DNA of 64,000 nt. Source: Chaunax sp. Z400 (taxonomy: Eukaryota; Chordata; Actinopteri; Lophiiformes; Chaunacidae). The number at the start of each line of letters is the position of its first letter. Positions within the stretch are counted from its first letter, which is position 1. The translations under genes and the position numbers were made by a program. The notes beneath the pieces are model-generated. The model searched no databases. It was not told the DNA's origin and worked only from the letters and a program-made list of their open reading frames with translations. This document shows, in pieces, positions 48,736-59,500 of this stretch. The stretch lies in NCBI GenBank assembly GCA_037577475.1, contig CM075197.1, positions 19,666,650 to 19,730,649 on the forward strand, given 5' to 3'.

Positions 48736-50558
48736 TTTGGACAGTTGATGATCCTTGATTATATTTGTTACTTAAAACTTTGATTTGCTCATTATATGTA
48801 ATTATGAAAAGGAAAAATACACATTAAATGCTTGAAATTTAGTTTTTATTCAAGTAAAGTACAATGTTGAGATACTAGTATCGAGTACTGTAGATATTTG
48901 ATGCTTTACACTTTACACTTATGCGGCGCATAATTGATAATAATAATGCTGATAATGCTTCTGTACTTGTATACTGAAGTATATTTTTTTTATTGAAATT
49001 TTTGCAAAGGATCTGAGCAGCTTATTCCTTCCATTAAAATGCTAAAATAGAATGAGCAAATGTAAAAACAACTGGTTCTTTGAGCAATTGCCTCAACTCT
49101 TGGTTCTCTGAATAAATTACAAGTAATATGATATTTTCATAACTTTTCTCTGTGCTAATGCAGCATTCGTGCATTTACAACTTTATGGCTAAAATGCAAG
49201 CCACCAAAAATAATATAATCTAAAAATCCATCAAAAGACATAACTCATCGTCATCCCTCACTCTAAAAACCAGCTATGGCTGACATCCAAAGCCTAGTCA
49301 TGCTTGTAACCTGTAGGACAGGCCCAGCTGGATGGCTGCAGATTTGTTACATGAGTCTACACATTTACTTGTTCCATTTGTTTTGAATCTCCACCCCAGG
49401 TTGCACAATGCAGGTTTCTGCTGCATCTCAATCAATCAGAGTCAGTGATATGCTAATGCTACATTCAGTGTATCACCTTACAGCAACCAGCCAGTCACAA
49501 CTCATCCCTACCTGCTTGTCTATCTCCTTCAGAGCACCACAGGTGCATTAATTATTTCCTTCTTTAATTAAAGTTTTAAAGGTAGTTCTGGTTACACGGT
49601 CTTTACATTACAGGGTGAGCCAGTCACATGTTGTATAGAATTTTACTAAAGGCTCTAACTCCCTCCAACTATCTTCATATTAAACATTTTTCCACTTGAT
49701 CAGCATGTTTAAAATTAAACTTTAAAACAGAAATTGTGTGAGATTTTTTTCTATAATGAGAACATACATATTTAATCAGGGCCCTTATGATCACACTTTG
49801 CTCCCTCACTTAACCAAATTCATTGCTGCCAAAATGTGGCCCGTCAAAAATAATGCTGAAATTTTTCTAGATGTTGTTGCTTTGCAGGTTATAGTTATTA
49901 CCCATGAACATATAATTGCTTGGAAAAAGTGTATCCAACAACAGGGTGACTCAACAATGAACTGAGCCGCAGCTTTAGCAACGGTTGAATTTAGTCGTAT
50001 TAAATGTCTTTGAATGCATTTGTTCTGCTAATCTTTTTTTGATTAAAAAAAATATCCCTCTATTAGATATAGAACATTTTGGATGTGCTTTGAAATTGTT
50101 TTTTAAAAATCCTGCGTGTTTGCTTGTCATAAAACAAGTAGGACATGTCCCAGACGGGAATGCAAAACAAAGGAATTTGTTGTCAAGGCTTCCTCAAACT
50201 TTTCTTTACTTTATGCTGTTGCTTGGTTATGCACACAAAGAACATGGGCATGCCTGTAAACTCCCTGACCATTCCAATAAATCAGGGAAGGAAATGGCAA
50301 TGCCTAACCACATGTTAAAACCATGCAAACTGATGTACAGCATTATAATAACAATGTAACAAGTGCAATGACTAAATTGTACATTTTCATTTCATTTTCA
50401 CATAGATTACTTTGGTCAGGAAAACAAATTAGCAGTTAATTTGAGCAGCTGTTCCACATGTCATTGCGTAACATGACCATATGAGCCATGACAAGATGTT
50501 TTAAATAAATGTTAGTTCATCATTGGCACGTCATAATCCAGGCATCCACATCACTGGG

Positions 50559-51173
50559 CTATACCAACAAAATCCAGGGTAAGATTGCAGCTACCATTGC
50601 TAGTAAAGTAAATGCCAGCAGCAAAACGACCAGGCACCGTGATGTTGTGCAAATCGTGATCCTTCGCCTGCGTCGAGGTCGATTCACAGTCGCAACAACG
50701 CTGAGCACATCACCTTCAGCCATCGGTCGCCCTTCAGTGCTTATGATAAAGATCTGAGACGCATTGTGAGGACTGATCAGCTTTTGACGGCGGACTCGTT
50801 CGGAGATCCCCCTAAAGCAATGAGCAATCGCTCTAACTCCCGTCGGTAAACTGTCACTGGCGGTGCGCCGTGCGCCCTGGTGCTCTCCCGGTGGCAGAGG
50901 AAGAGGCACCTCCAGTGTCTGCCCCTCTTCTAGATCCTTGTCCAATACCAACGCTTCCTTTTGCTTCTTGATGAATGTAAGATGTCTGCAGATAGGGCAA
51001 ACAAGGGTGTTTCTGATGTTCCCATTGCTGTTGATGCTGACCAGCGTTTTTACGAGACAGTCGTGGCAGAACACATGTCCGCACCTCAGAGTCCTTTCAG
51101 TGCCAGACAGACACTCATAGCACACTGGACACTCTGGTGCGTCCTCCCGGCTATCTTCATTGTCAAACGCCAT
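50559..51173 (-). CDS. rnf222: RING finger protein 222, tail-anchored, 204 aa
   Basis: Predicted membrane-bound E3 ubiquitin ligase; human RNF222 function is little known. The single-exon frame starts MAFDNEDSREDAPECPVCYE. C3HC4 RING ligands are Cys15, Cys18, Cys31, His33, Cys36, Cys39, Cys59 and Cys62, with the family signature LRCGHVFCHDCLVK and LVCPICRHLTF. A middle low-complexity region leads to SQIFIISTEGRPM, also present in the human protein (SQIFVISRHGMPL). The end is a basic patch (RPRRRRR) followed by a C-terminal hydrophobic anchor at about 180-204 ending ILPWILLV, matching human ILPWVLLV. The start at 51173 has context AAAATGG; an in-frame ATG at 51185 would add four residues and the frame remains open further upstream to 51314. 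Human RNF222 is 220 aa. Its place next to ndel1 matches human 17p13.1, which strengthens the call. Confidence 0.9.
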   Translation of the reverse strand: MAFDNEDSREDAPECPVCYECLSGTERTLRCGHVFCHDCLVKTLVSINSNGNIRNTLVCPICRHLTFIKKQKEALVLDKDLEEGQTLEVPLPLPPGEHQGARRTASDSLPTGVRAIAHCFRGISERVRRQKLISPHNASQIFIISTEGRPMAEGDVLSVVATVNRPRRRRRITICTTSRCLVVLLLAFTLLAMVAAILPWILLV

Positions 51174-53214
51174 TTTAGGAAACATTCCCACTTCGGTTTG
51201 AGAGTTATTTAAGAAAAAAAGAGGACACCTTGCTATGAGGAGTGTGAGTTCCTCTCCAAGTTCTGTTCCTCTGAGCGCACGACAATCTTTACATTTGACT
51301 GTGGGTGGAGGCAAGAAAAACAGGGTTTGCCACCTGATGTCGCGGTGACTTGACTGATTGGATCCTTGGAAGGCTTCGTTGGCAGTTCAAGTGGCCAAGC
51401 TGGTTCACATTTCATGTTTTTCAAAAGGCGCAATACGGTATGTTCACTAATTTATCTTTATGTCATCATGCTTGGAAACTTTACAGGAAGTTGATCGTTT
51501 TTTATTTATTTATTTGTATCATATTTTCTATTATTTGTGCACAAATGTTTGGTTTATGTTTTACGGTCTCTACACAATGTGAACACTAACTAGGAGTACA
51601 CTCATGTTTCATCATTTTGGAATATGTCTCTTTTCTTTTCATGTAGGCCTTGTCATTTTTCAGTCTTGCAGTTAGAGTATGTTATTGAGTTTGTCTAACT
51701 TGAAAAACCAGCTTCACTAAACTTGTGGTTGGGAAAACGTGGGTAGACCTCCTGTATGTGAAAGTAACCAACAAATTCCATTCTTTCACAAGTAATTTGG
51801 AAGATCTTTGCTGTCGCACCTTTTGAGTCTACATGTTACAGCTGGTTGAGTCCAAACTCCAAGGAGGAGCAGTGGGTCAGTGTGGCAAAACTGGGTCAAT
51901 GAGCCTGACATAATTTGTGCTTTCATCAAAAAAGTGCATAGTTAACAATACCTGTGGTCTATTTCTGTGTTATGCAACAACAACAGAGGAATAAAATGGG
52001 GACCTTTATGGATGAACAAGTATCATCATGGAGGGAATGTGTAATGTAACAAGTGCATTCAACATTCTCCTCAGCCTGACTTAACACCATCCACTTTGGA
52101 GACTATGGTACCAGTATCTTTTTTAGGAACACTCAGTAAACTCCTCCTATTCTTAGCTCTAACTCTAACACTGTGTTTATGCTGTTTATAAGTATGTTCC
52201 ACAATTAGTGTTTTTAATAAATATGCATTTTATAATTAAATAGCTTGACTGAAAAATAGGAGAAGTATTCTGATATTTAACATAATTCAGGGTCAACCTT
52301 TAAATCTTGTGGAGGGAATGACAGGTGTTTTTCTTCTAATGTCTCAGAACTTGTTTTCCTCTTTTGGGTTGAACGAGTTTAAATTATGTTTACATCTTAA
52401 ATACCCAAAGGTATAAAGGTAGCACACACAAAACTTCAGGATAAATTGAATAGTCTCAATTTCACCACTTTAGATCTAATGTCATTTGTATGCTGTCTTT
52501 GACCTATTTTTTCTCTCCTTTTAATGTAGGTAGGCCCTACTTCTTGTTTAGTCCTGTAGTTTGGTGTATCTTATTGTATTTGTCAAAGTTGAAATACCAA
52601 CAACCTCACTAAACTCATGTTTGGAAAATGTCCACTCAATTATTTTTAGTTACATCGAAGTGATCATTTTACTATGATTTCAAATTAATCAAATGATTAA
52701 TGTAAGCATATACATATAAGTATATTTGTATTTTGAGCCAGTAACTTCTGTTAGATATTAAGATAGGATCATGGCAAAAAAAAAAAAATGGCTGTCCCCA
52801 TTTCTGAAATGGAGACAATTGTTACAATCTTGTTCAATTCTATTGTCAGTGTCTTATGAATGTATTTAGAGGTTATATAATAAAATAGGCAGTATAGGTA
52901 GATGGTTCAATTCCATTAACATGAATAAAATTTAAAAAAACATAATAATGATAATAATAATGATACTCCGAGACCGAAATGACAGGGTGTGCAGCCATTT
53001 TTTGCCAAAAGAAGACAAAACAGAGAAAAATTAATTAATTAATGAAATGACCTACCACTGGACCTTTGAAGTAATTACATATATTCGTCTTAACGATCCC
53101 TGTCTGTGTGGTTTATTCTCTGGCAATCCTATGCCCTCATGCGGCCACTGTTGAGAAACTCGTGAGGTTGCAAATCCTTAACAAAAAACCTGTGCGTCTA
53201 TTTTTATGGCAGGC
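51174..53214. other. Divergent spacer between rnf222 and ndel1
   Basis: About 2 kb of AT-rich sequence without a supported gene. The two flanking genes are divergent, so this must contain both promoters; no TATA box stands out. Confidence 0.6.
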
Positions 53215-53442
53215 CTGCCCAGTTCTGACGTTAACGTGGATTACGTCAGCACGCACGTCCATATCAGGATGTACGTTGGTTCCGGGAGACGCGTTGGCAA
53301 TTTCCTAAAACACAGCTCAGTCACTTTGCTGTGATACGAGGCCAGGACTGGAGAGGTGTGTACTTTGGACATACTGTAACACCGGTTGGAGGAAGACCTG
53401 CTGAGACAGAAAACTGTTGGAACACCGACTTGACATGAGCAG
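53215..53442 (+). promoter_or_regulatory. Probable ndel1 promoter and non-coding first exon
   Basis: A CpG-bearing island in AT-rich surroundings with a CRE-like ttacgtcagc (53239-53248) and several cacg/acgt elements. A possible exon 1 ends at 53442 (AGCAG|GTACCG), although an earlier GAG|GTGTGT near 53356 is an alternative. The role is inferred from position and composition. Confidence 0.4.
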
Positions 53443-55243
53443 GTACCGAAATTAATCCTAAAAACGTACCGTTTTGATGTGTTTCATGCTTGAGCTGTTT
53501 GTTGAGCTGTCGTGTTTAGCCGCGGCGTCTATGTGATGACAGCTCGAGCTCGGTTTGAATGTCGCAAGGGGTTCATTTAGATTTTTTGCTTCGAATACCA
53601 TTCATTTTAAGTTCTGTTTGTGATATTTCTGTTTTCTTAAAGCATGTTTGGCATTAACATACCCTTGTGGACTGTCTGTCAAACCCCTCTTCATATTGCG
53701 TTTATTCGCTAACCTCAGTGAATCTGTCTGGCTATATAAATGTTGTTTTCTTCTTTTTTTTTTGGTCAGTTTTTTGTGATTCATGTCAAGCGTCATTTTT
53801 ATTTAAAAGCATAATTGATTTTTTTCTATTATCACTTTGACAATTACTACGATTATTTTGAACCTCTAGTATTTTCCTGTACTCGTACAGCTAATCTATA
53901 ACACAAGGGGCCCACATGTAGACTCAGTTCAGGGGAACACTGACCATCACCACACCCTGTATAGCTGATTATTATTCATATTACAGCAAACCAATAAGAC
54001 TACAAACAGGTATATGAAAAATCATTTGTGTAGCAACTGTCTCATGGGCCCCACCATAAAAATATGATTACAACACAGCCATCACTTGAACTCTTAGTAA
54101 GCAGCTTGTCTTCTCCAACAAAAAGAGGATGTAGAGACAAGTATGTGGGAAAGGAAACCCTTCACTACCTCTCCCTGTCTGTAATTACCAGTGGAGGGTC
54201 ATCATCAACACTTTTGCTATAGCTACAGGCCTTGTTACAGACATCGTTAGAGCAGACATGTAGATCCGAGACTTAAGCGGAGTCCAAATGATGCTGAAAT
54301 TAAAGATTACAGGAAGTCATTTGTCCCAGTGATATACAGTAGGTGGTAATGTATATTTCACCCATTCTGATTGAAGAATCCTGTCATCGTTCAGCAAGCT
54401 AAAAAATCGTGTTTTTGAGGAGATGATAGTCCTGATGAAGTCATTTGTCTGAATCACCACTGAAGCAGTTTCCTGTTGCTCACGCCTGTCAGTAACCCCA
54501 AAGCACAAATTCCCAATGCAGACCATTGAGGACTATAACAAGGATCTGCTGTGTTTCCTAGATTACGTGGAAATATAATCAGAAGACACATTTTGGGGTG
54601 TTCCCTTGACAGACTGAAAGGCCCTCCCTTGACATGCGATACAGCTAAATGTTATGTCAGTAGCAGCTTGGGAACATCTCCCACTCTCCACCATTATTGT
54701 ATTTTGGTCACAAGTTTCCTTCATGATTTCCAAAGTGGTGTACTGACACGTGAGGAGGAGCCTGTGGCGAGTAAATTGTTGATGATGCCATCTCAGAGGA
54801 ATGTTTAAAGAGAGGAACAGACGGGCCTCTGAGTCCAGACCACCTTCTTGGAAAGGAAAATAACACATCCTGCTCCTCGCCCAAGCCTAAGCCAGACTAG
54901 TCTTGTCAAAATATGATAAAAATAATAATAACCATAGTAAAGCCACTAGACTTTTATTATTTATATAACCACTTTTTGCAAAGACATTTTTAACCGTCAA
55001 ACCAAATTCCTCTAGCCAGATAAGTAACTGCTTAAAACTGTTCTGTCTCATTTGCTTGCATTTCTGTGTTTGAAAAAAATAGGCCCTACATGTCTACACA
55101 GGATTTCAGCATCAATACAAATGTTTCATTATCTCCTTATGAAAGTTGTTGCAACAGTTTGACTGTATTCATCTTAAATGCGGGAGATGAGAAAATATTT
55201 TTACAGCATTCCACTTCAAGTTTTTTTTAATTTTTTTTATTTG

Positions 55244-55555
55244 TCAAAGCAAAAAATCTGTTAAGCCCACCTGCATGGTGATAACAGAAGATATTTTTCT
55301 CTCTGTAATGGATGTGATGCTGGGTTGGGAAGCAGTGGTACCCGTGTGTAGAGTGGCAAATACGTGGCATTCCTGGAATTCAAGGCCTTGTGGTGCAGAA
55401 AGATGTTTCCGCAGATTGCTCTTGTTTCCACCCTTACTTGAAATTATGATTTTACAGATGCCACAACTAGCATTGTTGTCACTGCTCTTCATGAAATGAA
55501 GCCACACTCTCGACTGCAGGTTTTCAGCAGTGTTGGCGCAGAGTTTGATGTCGTC
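55244..55555 (-). pseudogene. BED zinc-finger fragment of a hAT-type transposase
   Basis: Minus-strand open frame with SRVWLHFMKSSDNNASCGIC and then SSKGGNKSNLRKHL, the ZBED/hAT pattern (aromatic residues, CxxC, NLxxH), followed by QPSITSITERKISS, typical of the linker before the transposase core. The second zinc-binding His expected a few residues after HL is missing (HLSAPQG), and the frame stops at 55244 before the catalytic core. It is therefore a 5' piece of a dead element in the ndel1 intron, antisense to it. Confidence 0.6.
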
Positions 55556-55707
55556 ATTTTGCAATACACACCGGTCAAAAATATATTCTGACATCAATAA
55601 AACAATATACAAGCTTCAAAGCGTATGATTCTCATGTATACATGACTATATCTAGAACTGTATCCAATCTGTAACCGGCTTTCCCATCCTAAGTGCTGCA
55701 GTCAATA

Positions 55708-56234
55708 GCCCTTTTTACACAGAGATCACGCAACACCACTGCAATGAAGACCCTTCTCTACGACACCTTTGTTTGTTTGCACTGAACAAAACAACGACTG
55801 CAGTTTGTGTGTTTGAATAATAATTTGGCATTCTGTGAGCATAAGAGGTGTCTCTGTGGAAATGATAGAATTACCTTCCCCGTTATAGAGCGGTTGATGT
55901 CGTCCTCTAAGGGTAAGGAGGTCCCGGACCCCACGCTGTCTGCCCAATTTGATATCCGGTTGATTTTATTTTTGCTGGAGTTGCCTGCTAATTGCGACTA
56001 GCCGCTTTTTAAATCTTGCAGTTGCGGGCCACACTCATAATTCGACATCGAATCATCAAACCCCCTTCTTGTCTTTCCACCTCACGTTGACACAGATGCC
56101 TGATTCGACTCTGTTACTTTACCACTACTGCCGTCACACAGTCGCCCCATTACGCTTTCATTGCATTCATACAGAATGGCGGGCCGTAATAACGGCACAT
56201 CAGCCCTGCATTGAACAGGCTGTGTGAAAAAGGC
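55708..56234. mobile_element. MITE-like DNA transposon, 527 bp, flanked by TA
   Basis: Left end GCCCTTTTTACACAG; right end, reverse complemented, GCCTTTTTCACACAG. Both are bordered by TA (55706-55707 and 56235-56236), which could be the target duplication. No transposase is encoded. Confidence 0.6.
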
Positions 56235-56486
56235 TAGTGATTCATGTGTAACTAAGGATAGCATGATGTCAGGACGGAGATCTGGTCTGTTATCATCTCC
56301 ACTGAGGAATGAGGGGAATCCTTAAATCTTGATTCTGATTCTTGTTCAGCTCTGAGATAAGAAGATGAATGCATTTTGCCTGACTCTACATGCCTGAGGA
56401 TGCCAAGTGTTGTACCATGTTTGTGTCACCCTTTGAGGGCTTTGAGTCTAATAAAGATATCTCTTTAATCCTCAGGGTGCCCTGAC

Positions 56487-56572
56487 ATGGACAAAGAGAT
56501 GATTCCTAAATTTTCATCAAAGGATGAAGAAGTTAATTACTGGAAGTCCCAAGCCCTCAAATATAAGAAAAG
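56487..56572 (+). CDS. ndel1: ndel1 coding exon 1
   Basis: Residues 1-29. The exon begins at 56476 after CTCAG, with 11 nt of 5' UTR before the ATG (context gacATGG). Ends AAAAG|GTAGGC in phase 2. Confidence 0.92.
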
Positions 56573-59500
56573 GTAGGCGATGTGATTTACTTCTCATATG
56601 ACAAGATAACAGTGATCTGTATATAACCTTGTTAACAATATGTAATATCTTGTGATCAGTCACAACATACTCTGTGTATATAAATGACAACAGGATGGAT
56701 GCTCTCTTGTGTCCTCAGCTTTTTATGCATGGAGTGTATTGCTTTTTTACTTACAAAGCTTGTTCTTGCAAATTGGATTATGTAACAATGTTTCATATTT
56801 TACTTTGTGATCTGTCTTGGAAAAATATTGAACTAAATATCAGGTGGCAACAATTCCCCATGAAATAAACACTCTCAGAAAACACTTAAAACTCTGAGTA
56901 GCAGCTCAGCCTTATGTAATAGGTTGATGCTAATATACTGATTTGTGCTTTGTCAGTAGTTCTGACAGATGTGCTCACACAATAATTTTCTGATTATCTT
57001 CAACTCAATTTTTTTCAAAACCTCTGAAGTTTCACATTTCAACACAGAAACGCTGTATTTAGCCATATAAGGTAAATGGCTGGACAAGCTTTATGAAATC
57101 AGTGCCCACAAACAGCTGTGGCTTGCTCTGGAGGAAATGACAACGTCTTTGATTTCTTGAACAGAGACCACAGCCTTGTGGTGTTGCGTAAATTGTCTGT
57201 CTTTTCTATTTGTGGAGTTTGGGCCTGTCATACTCAAGAAAAACTGCACAGAGAGGGTTAAACTCCTGGTGGTTTTCTAAGAAATTTCTGCGGTGGGTAC
57301 ATAGGAGAAAAAAAACATGGAAAAAAATGAAGCCAATCATTAATGTGGTTTGTGTCACACGTGTTTGTGCACACAATTTCTCAGGATCACTTTTACTGTA
57401 AATCACTTACACTTAAAAATGTTATCTCCCTGAAATGATATTTTTAAACTTGACCTTTTTCATTTTGTTGTAACTAATAGAACGTCATACAGTTAATGAT
57501 CATCACATAAGGATTTAAAGTGATATGCTCTTGTATTTCCAGCATTCTCACGTTTATGGTTAAACGTGCATTATAGTTTTCAACTTAAATCGTGCACACA
57601 GACTACTGTTCACCATTTAAATCATTAAAAAAGTGTGAGAGAGGACAAGCCTGGCTGTTAAACAGCGAAGTTAAACGGTCCAGTGTGCTGATGAAGCAAC
57701 CTCTGTGGTGTTGGTATGTGTGGAACGACCCCGGCACAACAACTGACTCACTGTGAGGCCATTATCCTAGTACGAGTCAGCTGATCTCAGACCAGTGTGA
57801 GCCACGGTGGCCGGGTGGCGTCATGTGTGTGCATACCCTTGACAGGAGAGAAGATTAGATTCCATATTTTCAGACTCTATCACCAGCACCAGATTTGTTT
57901 TTCCTTCCTATTCTGTCTTGAAATGTTAAGTTGAACTGCATCTTGAGTTATCGTGTGTCTTTTTAGCTCCTCTAAATGATGTCAGTCCTCACCAGCATCC
58001 TGTTTATCAGCCCATGTCCTAATCCTGTTTCCTCTGCCCTCTCGTGTTCTCTGCACCTCTGACCTTTAACCTCTCCCACAGCTGAGAGCACATGACAGCA
58101 GGTCTGTTTTTCTGAGCCACCATCGAACTACCCACAGTCACAGCTCAGCTGTCTCCTCAGAGCTGTGAATTTTCACTACTTATCTCCACAGTCTGAGCTG
58201 ATTCCTGTTTGGCAGGGCAGGAATCAAACAGCACCCCTCATTACATTCTTTAATAATTCTTCACCTGTTAATTAACATTAGAGTTGTTGTCAATAAGTTG
58301 TTTCAGTAGTCTTTTAAATGTTGCCTTACTGACTGCTTCAATGATCATATTTGGTAGCTTATTTCCACATCGTAATGGCTCCAAACATTACTGACCTACA
58401 TACGGCATTTGTTCTGGGTTTCTGTTGAACTATGTCTCCCCTACTAGCCTGCCTGGTGGTATGGCCGTAATTTATTTGTGAGTACAGACATCTTGGTTGT
58501 TTACCGGGACAAATATTTCTGCAGAAATGTATTAGATTGCATGCCAACCTGTCCTCCACTCTGAGCCATGACAGACTGGTATGCATTCTCTCCGTACTCC
58601 ACCTGACACCTAACGGACAGGACAGTGCGAGCCTTGCAGCTTTATTCTGAGCTAGCTGAAGCTTAGGCAGATCTCTTTTATTTGCGCCCGACCTGACTGC
58701 TGAGCAGTAATCAAGGTGAGACAGCACTAATGCCTGGGTCGCCAAAACTTTAGAGGCAGGGGTAAGAAAAGAGGAACACCTTCCAAATGCACGAAATTCC
58801 TCCGCCCCTTTTCTTCATAATATTATCGATGTGTTTCTGCCATGACAGCTGCTCGTCACATATGATACCAAGCAGCTTTGCCTCCTTAACCTGTTCAATA
58901 TCTGAGTCTTTCAGTGATAAACAAAGCTGATCAGTATTATTAGTGGAATTTCTGGCTTTGAATAAAATAGTTTTGGTTTTTGTTACATTCGAGACAAGTC
59001 TGTTCTCACATATCCAATGAGGCAGTATTAGAGATAAAGCTGCTGGAACATGCCTGACCCGGCTCATGTTACAGGACAAAAGCCAGTCAGTGTTCTAGAG
59101 CTTGTGCTCATGGTCTCTCAGCCTGCCAGCTCCGTAGAATAGAACGGTGGACAGTGAACAGAGCAGCTTGTAATTGATCATTATTATTTATGTCTCGATC
59201 TGTGTGTACCATCCAGCTTTCATGAGGCCCAAGAGGAGCTGCAGGAGTTCCAGGAAGGGAGTCGGGAGCTGGAAGCAGAGTTGGAGGCACAGCTTGGCCA
59301 GGCCGAACACCGCCTTCAAGACCTCCAAAGAGAAAACGAGAGACTGAGGAATGAAATGGCCAACCTCAAGGTAGCCGGGCCTGGTGAATGTGGCTTATAT
59401 TTGGATTTGACTTGCTTTTACGGTCTGTGGGTTACGACTCCTAATCAACTGATATGCTGTTACTTAAGCGGCTATCTGATCTCTGTTGGATCCTGAGGTC

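Larger units (their letters stand above)
46971..50558. other. Intergenic region between arhgap44 and rnf222
   Basis: No gene supported. Contains (CT)n at 47489-47540, an interspersed-repeat relic at 48515-48735, and a possible further relic at 48845-48935. The part adjoining 50558 is probably the rnf222 3' UTR. Confidence 0.6.
53443..56475 (+). other. ndel1 5' intron (inferred)
   Basis: Holds two transposon relics, at 55244-55555 and 55708-56234. The rest, about 53.6-55.2 kb, is unassigned AT-rich sequence. Confidence 0.5.

Noticed and set aside
50863..51212. Plus-strand frames of 83-85 codons
   Set aside because: Antisense shadows of the rnf222 RING coding sequence.
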